Positions 41,488 through 46,768 of a DNA stretch of 46,768 bases are shown one piece after another (the first letter of the stretch is position 1; each line of letters starts with the position of its first letter). The notes below the pieces were generated by a model. It was not told the DNA's origin and made no database searches. It saw nothing but the letters and a program-made list of their open reading frames with translations. Origin of the DNA: a virus; IMG/VR virus record IMGVR_UViG_3300022540_000463, positions 1-46,768 of that record; one strand, 5' to 3'. The translations under genes were made by a program, and so were the position numbers.

Positions 41488-42327
41488 ATGCTTACTTTAT
41501 TCTTTGGAAATTGGGAGTATTGGGAACTTAGCCACAAAGTTACATTTGATGGTGAGAATCGTATTATCATTATCAATGATGAAGTAACTACTCTTGATAT
41601 TAAAATAGATGTATACTCTGATTGGAAAGAGTGGGTAGACTTAGAAAATAATGGTAAGTACTTAGCAGCACTAAGAACAATCGGTGGAGATCCCACGATT
41701 GACATACAAACAGCTGGTGATATTTACTTCACTATTAATGGGTGGCGGGTTGCTGTTGATTTAACAACAGCGAGAATCACTGGTACATTATTCAGTGATA
41801 ATTATGAATCGGCTTGGATTGATAAAAATAGTTATGTCAATGATGGTTTAATTGTTCCTGTATTCCCCGCTCTTGCATCAAGTTTGGTTACTGGTATCGA
41901 TTCTTCAAGTCTTCCTTCTTCCGCAAATACTGCTGAAGCAGTTCGTACAGAATTAACACCAGAATTATCTCTTATAGATATTTCTATTTCATCACGTGCA
42001 TCACAAACTTCTGTTGATAATATTCAAACTGATGTTACAACAATAGATGGAAAGGTTGATGCTATTGATTTACTTGTCAATAATATCGACACAACTGTTA
42101 CAAGCGTTGATGGTAAGGTTGATGCGATTCAACTTGACATAACCAATATTCTTACTGTTGTAGATGATATTATAAAATATCATGCAAATAGGACTTTCAT
42201 TAACAAAAATAACCACACTTTAACTATATACGAATCTAATGGAACTACTCCATTTAAGGTATATGATCTTAAAGATGATCTTGGTGTTGCTTCTGTTACG
42301 AAGATATTTGAACGTCTTCCTCAATAA
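41488..42327 (+). CDS. Virion protein with trimeric coiled-coil region (279 aa)
   Basis: The first 110 residues form a module frequent in marine phage virion proteins: SHKVTFDGENRIIIINDEVT, LDIKIDVYSDWKEWVDLENN, YLAALRTIGGDP and FTINGWRVAVDL. Residues 165-235 are a heptad-like repeat region (QTSVDNIQTDVTTIDGKVDA, then VTSVDGKVDAIQLDITN), a typical trimeric coiled coil of fibre stalks. The C-terminus is a small domain ending in VTKIFERLPQ. It starts 8 nt after the 639-aa gene and is probably part of the same late message. It may form a stalk or connector. Confidence 0.75.
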   Translation: MLTLFFGNWEYWELSHKVTFDGENRIIIINDEVTTLDIKIDVYSDWKEWVDLENNGKYLAALRTIGGDPTIDIQTAGDIYFTINGWRVAVDLTTARITGTLFSDNYESAWIDKNSYVNDGLIVPVFPALASSLVTGIDSSSLPSSANTAEAVRTELTPELSLIDISISSRASQTSVDNIQTDVTTIDGKVDAIDLLVNNIDTTVTSVDGKVDAIQLDITNILTVVDDIIKYHANRTFINKNNHTLTIYESNGTTPFKVYDLKDDLGVASVTKIFERLPQ

Positions 42328-42335
42328 TAATTTCA

Positions 42336-42343
42336 CATAAATA
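42336..42343 (+). promoter_or_regulatory. T4-type late promoter 5 nt from an ATG
   Basis: CATAAATA, then TTGCT, then ATG at 42349. Again the predicted +1 is the start codon. Confidence 0.7.
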
Positions 42344-42348
42344 TTGCT

Positions 42349-42795
42349 ATGACTGACGTAGCACCTGGAATAATTACATTTGGTCTCGGTGGAGACCACT
42401 CCAATATGATAGTTGGAAATATATTCAATCTTGGATTTTTCGAGGTTGAAGTCATCGTTACGCCTCCTCCTACGGGTGGTCAAGGTGGTGGTTCAATCCC
42501 ATTCCTTCCTGGACGAATCAAAGATTTTTATAGACCTGTTGATAACAAATGGCAAGTTCCGTACTTATATCCACGAGATAGAAGAGTTCCTGTAACAATA
42601 CGGATAACTTTTATGGGCAAGACTATTGAGAAGAATTACAAAGTTCAACCGAAGCGCAGTGATATTATCATCACAGTATTGAATATGATTAATACAATAA
42701 AAAGCCGCATTTCTGTAACAGTTAAGAACATTAGACGCGTTCCATCGCGGATTGTTGCGTATGTTAAAAACCTTCGCCACAAAGACGAAGAGTAA
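42349..42795 (+). CDS. Conserved small virion protein, leaderless start (148 aa)
   Basis: It begins TDVAPGIITFGLGGD, a start seen in short structural proteins next to the preceding gene type in several marine phages. A Pro/Gly-rich link (TPPPTGGQGGGSIPFLPG), a middle strand region and a basic helical C-terminus (KSRISVTVKNIRRVPSRIVA) follow. It is read from a late promoter ending 5 nt before the ATG, without a ribosome site. It probably joins the same virion structure as the 279-aa protein; its role is unknown. Confidence 0.7.
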   Translation: MTDVAPGIITFGLGGDHSNMIVGNIFNLGFFEVEVIVTPPPTGGQGGGSIPFLPGRIKDFYRPVDNKWQVPYLYPRDRRVPVTIRITFMGKTIEKNYKVQPKRSDIIITVLNMINTIKSRISVTVKNIRRVPSRIVAYVKNLRHKDEE

Positions 42796-42801
42796 TAAAT
42801 A
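42794..42801 (+). promoter_or_regulatory. Late-promoter-like element (AATAAATA)
   Basis: AATAAATA on the plus strand, 24 nt upstream of the ATG at 42826. The first base departs from T/CATAAATA, so it is weaker than the others. Confidence 0.4.
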
Positions 42802-42825
42802 TATAATACGTAAAAGGGGAAATAT

Positions 42826-43716
42826 ATGGAAAATGTTGTTTCAATAGTCAATACACGAGAGAATCCACTTGAATTTGATATATCAATTCAGGGTGTAGTT
42901 GATAAAGATACATCTGTAAAATTTGTTATTGAGACAAATCCTGTTCATTTTAGCTTTCTTTGTCATAAGGGAGAAGGTGATAAATGGGTTGTTAATATTC
43001 CTCCACTTCCTCACATTGAGCGTGTATCATATCCCTTCCATATTGAAATTGTTGTTGATGGTTATTACTTTGAGCCATATAGTGGCACATTAATTGTAAC
43101 TGCTGAACCAGAAGTGAAAGCTACTGATGTCCATAAGACTCGTCCTGCTGCTCCAATCGTTGCTCCTGTTGTTAAAAATGTTGAAGTTCAAGAAGATGAA
43201 GAATCTATAACAGATGATGAATTCAAAAATCTTGCTGAAAAGATTATCAACAAACATAAAGAGAAGAAAGAAAAGAAAGCAGAAAAGCCTGAAAGGAAAA
43301 CTGACCCAGCAAAAGAAAAGGCCATTAAAGAGGCTATTGAGCAATTTAAGAACACCCCATTAAAAGTAGAAAAGCCAAATGAAGTGATTGAGGAGTCTGG
43401 TGCCAAAAAAGCATATAGTATGGGGTTAGATGATGGAAAGAATTCAAGACCTAAAAAGAAAGCAGAAAAATCGTTTGGTGATTATGCCAATGAATATTAC
43501 AAAGGGTATGAAGACGGAAAGGCTGCTGAAGAACATGAAGCTTGGAAAGAAAAAACTGCTGCAAAGAGAACTGGACGAGACTATCACGAATCAACTGATG
43601 AAGTTAAACCTCGTAAGTCTAATTTAGCTGGTGCTATTGAGAAGTTAGAAGAAGGTCCAGAATTATCAGAACAAGCAAAACGTGTTCGTGATATTGTTAA
43701 TACCACAAAACATTAA
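42826..43716 (+). CDS. Late protein with beta N-domain and Lys/Glu-rich tail (296 aa)
   Basis: Residues 1-90 form a beta-rich domain (FVIETNPVHFSFLCHKGEGD, then YPFHIEIVVDGYYFEPYSGT). Residues 120-190 are a long Lys/Glu-rich, coiled-coil-prone stretch. The C-terminus holds two related blocks, AKKAYSMGLDDGKNSRPKKK and YYKGYEDGKAAEEHEAWKE, both with an (Y/G)xxGxxDGK pattern. Its stop codon shares a TTAA with the stop of the converging gene (43713-43716). It may be an internal head or scaffolding protein, inferred from charge and position. Confidence 0.65.
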   Translation: MENVVSIVNTRENPLEFDISIQGVVDKDTSVKFVIETNPVHFSFLCHKGEGDKWVVNIPPLPHIERVSYPFHIEIVVDGYYFEPYSGTLIVTAEPEVKATDVHKTRPAAPIVAPVVKNVEVQEDEESITDDEFKNLAEKIINKHKEKKEKKAEKPERKTDPAKEKAIKEAIEQFKNTPLKVEKPNEVIEESGAKKAYSMGLDDGKNSRPKKKAEKSFGDYANEYYKGYEDGKAAEEHEAWKEKTAAKRTGRDYHESTDEVKPRKSNLAGAIEKLEEGPELSEQAKRVRDIVNTTKH

Positions 43717-44291
43717 GAAGTAACCAATCCAGCTTGTCTTAAAGATTGAATAGTCTTAATCAAATGTTTGCATATGCCTGGAGTTCTATTAGGATTTGCT
43801 GGTGGACGTGTTTCAGTCTTACGTTGATAAGGTGGAGGTGGCTTTCCATACAAAGCACCTCTATCATCATTCCAAACAGAAAATCTCCATCTAAAATCTA
43901 AACAATTACAAGTAACTTTACAGTTGCTTCTTGATAATGATATTGGTTGAATATTATAGTCATCTCCATCAGCAGCAGTAAATGTTACATTTGTTCTTGT
44001 ATCTTCATCTTCAAAAGTTGTATCAAGAAATAAAATCTTTGGGTCGTATGTTTTAGGACCACTCTTTGCCACAGCATCACAAATTAAATCACCAGTTGGA
44101 CGAGCAGGAACTAATTTCATTTGAGTAATTTGAACTGGGTCTGTAGCGTGTTGACGTTTTGTAGTATTAGGAAATCCAGAAACTGTATCTCGCTCAAGGT
44201 CGGCAAGTGTAACTTCTTCCAAAGTTTCATCTTCTTCAGCCCATTGAAGTAATCTTGCACCACGTATAAATTTGAAGTTTTTTGTATCCAT
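43713..44291 (-). CDS. SWIM-like zinc-motif protein (192 aa)
   Basis: The C-terminal half carries CNCLDFRWRFSVWNDD and, 30 residues later, a PPPPYQRKTETRPPANP stretch and GICKHLIKTIQSLRQ. CxC...CxH with this spacing is the SWIM zinc-finger pattern, normally used to bind DNA or proteins. The N-terminal half is unremarkable. Related proteins occur in T4-like marine phages near structural genes. It follows the 67-aa gene by 8 nt and both are read from the late promoter at 44526, so a virion or assembly role is plausible. Confidence 0.65.
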   Translation of the reverse strand: MDTKNFKFIRGARLLQWAEEDETLEEVTLADLERDTVSGFPNTTKRQHATDPVQITQMKLVPARPTGDLICDAVAKSGPKTYDPKILFLDTTFEDEDTRTNVTFTAADGDDYNIQPISLSRSNCKVTCNCLDFRWRFSVWNDDRGALYGKPPPPYQRKTETRPPANPNRTPGICKHLIKTIQSLRQAGLVTS

Positions 44292-44299
44292 ACGAGTGG

Positions 44300-44503
44300 T
44301 TAATTTCCTTCGGGTTTTCTTTTACTAAGAGCTTCTGACATATCTTCAAATGCATCAAGTGCTGACATTTCATTCGTAGCAGGGCCAACTTTCAATACTT
44401 TTCCTACTGCATCCAAAAATCTAGACATGGCTTCTTCATAATCCCCTATCGATGCCTCATCTATTTGAACGCCAGCTAATTCCATTAATCTTTCTTTATC
44501 CAC
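44300..44503 (-). CDS. Small acidic late protein with GTG start (67 aa)
   Basis: The GTG at 44503 has a good GGAG ribosome site 7 nt upstream and a perfect late promoter, which supports it over internal ATGs. The protein is short and helical (ERLMELAGVQIDEASIGDYE, then EAMSRFLDAVGKVLKVG). No family is recognised. It is translated just ahead of the SWIM-like protein. Confidence 0.6.
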   Translation of the reverse strand: MDKERLMELAGVQIDEASIGDYEEAMSRFLDAVGKVLKVGPATNEMSALDAFEDMSEALSKRKPEGN

Positions 44504-44525
44504 AATATTTCTCCAAGTTGTGGAG

Positions 44526-44533
44526 TATTTATA
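44526..44533 (-). promoter_or_regulatory. T4-type late promoter (TATAAATA)
   Basis: A perfect TATAAATA on the minus strand, 22 nt upstream of the GTG at 44503. Confidence 0.8.
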
Positions 44534-44537
44534 AGGT

Positions 44538-44557
44538 AACTGCCCCGAAGGGCAGTT
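44538..44557 (-). terminator. UUCG-tetraloop hairpin after HD-Pnk
   Basis: On the minus strand AACTGCCC-TTCG-GGGCAGTT is a perfect 8-bp stem with a UUCG loop directly after the HD-Pnk stop. The T-tract is short (ACCTTAT). The late promoter at 44526-44533 begins 4 nt further on. Confidence 0.75.
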
Positions 44558-44559
44558 AA

Positions 44560-45696
44560 TTAGAGGTTAGAAGGAGTGACAAGAATTCCGTCAAAATCAC
44601 CATATGATGGCAACTGTAATCCCATATACATACGTTCTATGGCGTAAACAGGGACAGTCTTGTCAGGACGAGAAGTTTGACGGTCAATTAATTCTTGCAA
44701 TTCAATTGGGAATACAATTGCTTGAATGTAATAACCACGTTTGCGAGCCTCTGTAATATAGAATCTACGGCGCTTTGCAGATGTGTTTGTGTTATCAACA
44801 TACAAGTCATTGCCAGTTTTAATCATCTCCATATAACGAGCGTTTGCTTTTGAGTTGAATGTATTATCACCACAAGCACGTTCAAACGCTTTGCTGTATG
44901 CTTCTCTGAGAGAATATTCTCCATCTTCTTCTGCGTCAATGTACCATTCCAATCGCAAATCATCCAAAGAGAAAACTGGAAGGTTTGGCAAAGAGTTCCG
45001 GAATGTAGATTTCCCTGTTCCTGCTGCTCCAATCGGTACATACAAGATTGGTTGGTCATCAGCAGCTCGTTCAGGAGACGACTCACATTCATCCATTAAC
45101 GAAAAGAATTCTACAATCCATTGGTTGACTTTTGCTTTCTTTTCAGAACCATCATCAGAAATTCGTCCCCAAGTATCAGCAAGAAGCAAATCAACGAATG
45201 CAAGTTTCAACCCCGTATCGTGAAGAGTCTGAGCGATTGCTTTACGCTTCTCAATTCTTTTAACTCCCCAAGGCAAATGATGTTCAATCATCCAACCAAC
45301 GTGGTAGATATCCTCTACAACAAGTCCAAATTCCATCAACCGTACCCATTCACGAACAGCAAAGTCTTCCCACATACGAGCGGAGAGAATTTCGTGTCCG
45401 CCAAAAGAAAGGTAGTTACCTCTTTCTGGTTTGAATTTGATACCATTCTTTTTACAAGCGGCAGGTTTGCCAACATCATGAAAAGCACAAGCTAACGCTC
45501 CAAGCAAAGTTGGAGTATCCCACATATTGTGATTACGGCCAAGATATTGAGCCACAACCATATCCGTATGAATACCAACATTCGCTTCTCTGTGCCAAGG
45601 TGAACCCTCAACGGTTTCGACCATAGACTGATATAAATCAGTTAGGTGAAACTCATTGAAGTACCAAGTTGTAAATTCTGTTCGTAAATCTAACAT
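44560..45696 (-). CDS. HD-Pnk: HD phosphohydrolase fused to polynucleotide kinase
   Basis: The N-terminal HD domain shows H43 (GIHTDMV), H73-D74 (AFHDVGK), H101 (GGHE), H139/H140 (IEHHLPW) and D174. The C-terminal P-loop kinase has Walker A GAAGTGKST (223-231), SLDDLR (243-248) and a lid VDNTNTSAKRRRFYITEARK. This order matches bacterial HD-Pnk enzymes, which remove 2',3'-cyclic or 3' phosphates and phosphorylate 5' ends to heal RNA or DNA breaks. T4 uses a kinase-HAD fusion for the same job. It overlaps the SpoT-type HD gene by 7 nt. A ligase partner is not in the window. Confidence 0.85.
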   Translation of the reverse strand: MLDLRTEFTTWYFNEFHLTDLYQSMVETVEGSPWHREANVGIHTDMVVAQYLGRNHNMWDTPTLLGALACAFHDVGKPAACKKNGIKFKPERGNYLSFGGHEILSARMWEDFAVREWVRLMEFGLVVEDIYHVGWMIEHHLPWGVKRIEKRKAIAQTLHDTGLKLAFVDLLLADTWGRISDDGSEKKAKVNQWIVEFFSLMDECESSPERAADDQPILYVPIGAAGTGKSTFRNSLPNLPVFSLDDLRLEWYIDAEEDGEYSLREAYSKAFERACGDNTFNSKANARYMEMIKTGNDLYVDNTNTSAKRRRFYITEARKRGYYIQAIVFPIELQELIDRQTSRPDKTVPVYAIERMYMGLQLPSYGDFDGILVTPSNL

Positions 45697-46127
45697 TCAT
45701 ATAATCCTCTTAAATACTCAACAGCGCGAAGATATTTTTCTAAGCGGTCAAAATCTTTCTTACGCAGTCCTTTCATTCTGGTAACTTTACAGTTGTGTTC
45801 CAAGTCTCGTAACTTAATCAGCGTAGCGATTCTGTTCACAGAGATTCGCTTAATATAATCTTCATATGCTTCACCATTACGGTGAGTCAAACAATCAATG
45901 ATTGTAATAACTTCTTCTGAAAATCTTTCTACTCTTAAATCATCGAATGTCCATTTAGTGTCTTCAATTAAGTCATGAAGCACTGCTGCAATCATTGCAA
46001 TGACACTAACATGACGCACCTTGTTCATTACATATAAACAATGTAATATATAAGGTTTTCCACCTTTATCAAATTTACCTTCAAACTCAACTGCTGCGAT
46101 TGCAATTGCTCTGTCTAATCCTGCCAT
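45690..46127 (-). CDS. SpoT/Mesh1-like HD hydrolase (145 aa)
   Basis: The HD pattern of RelA/SpoT hydrolase domains is clear: H29 (PYILHCLYV), H51-D52 with E55-D56 (AAVLHDLIEDT), and the downstream KLRDLEHN (105-112; compare KLADRLHN in SpoT) supplying D108. The length equals stand-alone small alarmone hydrolases or Mesh1, with no synthetase domain. It could remove (p)ppGpp made by host or defence toxins, or act on another 3'-phosphorylated nucleotide. It is translated together with HD-Pnk. Specificity is not decided by the sequence. Confidence 0.8.
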   Translation of the reverse strand: MAGLDRAIAIAAVEFEGKFDKGGKPYILHCLYVMNKVRHVSVIAMIAAVLHDLIEDTKWTFDDLRVERFSEEVITIIDCLTHRNGEAYEDYIKRISVNRIATLIKLRDLEHNCKVTRMKGLRKKDFDRLEKYLRAVEYLRGLYEC

Positions 46128-46328
46128 TTAATTATCCACCATAACTTTTATTGGAGTTTCAGCTACCATATACCAATCTGGAGTGTAAGATAAGTTATTA
46201 TCTTTATTGAAATCTGTTACAAACGTATTTGCAGATTCTTCATCATCAAAGAACTTTATTTCATCTACTTTTTGTCCCCAACCTCTTTCACTTTCAATTA
46301 TGTTGACTTTCCAACGATATTTTGCCAT
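46128..46328 (-). CDS. Unknown small protein (66 aa)
   Basis: I start it at the ATG at 46328, which overlaps the previous stop (ATGA) and follows GGAGAG; a frame four codons longer lacks this logic. The protein (AKYRWKVNIIESERGWGQKV, then DEIKFFDDEESANTFVTDF) looks like a compact alpha/beta fold. It ends directly before the SpoT-like gene. No family is recognised. Confidence 0.6.
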   Translation of the reverse strand: MAKYRWKVNIIESERGWGQKVDEIKFFDDEESANTFVTDFNKDNNLSYTPDWYMVAETPIKVMVDN

Positions 46329-46573
46329 CAGTCTCTCCATTCTGGTAATGGGCCAAATAATGATTCAGCCATTGTTTGTGGAATCTTACTACCCCACTGT
46401 GCAATATGTTCAGCATCAGTTTGTTCATTAATGCCTTGACCAACACCAATATAGGCTTTAACATAATGCATTGTCATATCTTCACACAATACCACACCAA
46501 TAGTATCTTTCCCACTAAACCAGTGAACATCCACCAGTTTTAGATTAGTGTTTGGAATAAGTATTAATTGCAT
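46328..46573 (-). CDS. Unknown small protein (81 aa)
   Basis: First gene after the early promoter at 46596-46624, with an AAAGGAG ribosome site. The protein has strands (LILIPNTNLKLVDVHWFSG, TIGVVLCEDMTMHYVKAYIG) and a helical C-terminus ending FGPLPEWRD. No family is recognised. It heads the small-gene, SpoT-HD and HD-Pnk operon. Confidence 0.6.
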   Translation of the reverse strand: MQLILIPNTNLKLVDVHWFSGKDTIGVVLCEDMTMHYVKAYIGVGQGINEQTDAEHIAQWGSKIPQTMAESLFGPLPEWRD

Positions 46574-46595
46574 AATTATCTCCTTTCTACGCTTT

Positions 46596-46624
46596 ATTAT
46601 ACCCTATATTGGGAGGGTTTTCAA
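46596..46624 (-). promoter_or_regulatory. Early sigma70-like promoter of the HD-Pnk operon
   Basis: TTGAAA (46619-46624) and TATAAT (46596-46601), 17-bp spacer, minus strand. The -10 context TAGGGTATAATA is the same as at 29107-29112. Confidence 0.8.
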
Positions 46625-46654
46625 CAGGAGATTTAGGGGTGTTAAATCAAGGAG

Positions 46655-46768
46655 TTAGAACGACATTGGGACTGGTTCATCATCTTCATCATAATTATCA
46701 TTTCCATTATCTTTGAACCAATCATCATCTTCTATGGAATATAGCTTATCATGAGCTGCTTGTTCATA
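46655..46768 (-). CDS. Acidic C-terminus of an unknown gene (partial, enters from the right)
   Basis: Thirty-seven codons are readable to the stop at 46655-46657: a YEQAAHDKLYSIEDDDWF stretch, then a very acidic run ending DEDDEPVPMSF. Acidic tails ending in Pro and Phe are used by single-strand-binding-type proteins for partner contact, but the body of the gene lies outside the window, so no assignment is made. Confidence 0.55.
   Translation of the reverse strand, partial: YEQAAHDKLYSIEDDDWFKDNGNDNYDEDDEPVPMSF

Noticed and set aside
1-46768. tRNA genes, CRISPR arrays, insertion sequences
   Set aside because: No cloverleaf-like segment, no spaced direct repeats and no transposase were seen; intergenic gaps are short and hold promoters or terminators.

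Overview
The window reads as part of the genome of a T4-superfamily contractile-tailed phage: AT-rich, tightly packed, with many ATGA or TAATG overlaps. The diagnostic genes are UvsX recombinase, UvsY mediator, UvsW helicase, gp32-type single-strand binding protein and both clamp-loader subunits (gp44, gp62). Non-coding signals agree. There are good sigma70-like early promoters (TTGACA/TATAAT, 16-17 bp spacing) and many T4-type late promoters (TATAAATA or CATAAATA) just upstream of structural genes. The structural protein modules look like those of marine T4-like phages. The host cannot be read from the sequence.

Layout. 1-9.0 kb (minus strand) is an early accessory operon: a P-loop kinase, GTP cyclohydrolase FolE2, then a cassette of two radical SAM/SPASM proteins, a 187-aa protein ending in three Cys-His-Xaa-Ser repeats, two unknown proteins and three probable Fe(II)/2OG oxygenases. 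9.0-11.3 kb holds small genes plus a fragment of a bacterial-type DNA polymerase III alpha subunit (catalytic half). 11.3-18.8 kb is a late cluster of tail-fibre-like genes sharing an N-terminal module, plus a repeat-rich protein. 18.9-31.2 kb is the replication and recombination block: gp62, gp44, a membrane coiled-coil protein, a GroES-like protein, the other half of the DnaE-like polymerase, UvsW, UvsY, a nucleotidyltransferase, UvsX and gp32. 31.4-43.7 kb is virion structure, mostly plus strand from 33.7 kb. 43.7-46.8 kb (minus) holds a SWIM-like protein, an HD-polynucleotide kinase fusion, a SpoT-type HD protein and small genes.

How the parts work together. The replication genes supply a T4-style recombination and clamp-loading machinery, but gp43 does not follow gp62 as it does in T4. 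Instead the window carries two separated DnaE-like pieces that would abut at the junction just before the catalytic DIDIDF motif. The 5' cassette resembles His-Xaa-Ser (HXS) peptide-modification systems, which also pair two radical SAM enzymes with an HxS-repeat substrate. It is my main candidate for an undescribed phage system. Other regulatory structure includes a pseudoknot-like gp32 leader, four genes whose ATG sits at the predicted transcription start (leaderless mRNAs), and early promoters placed inside inverted repeats.
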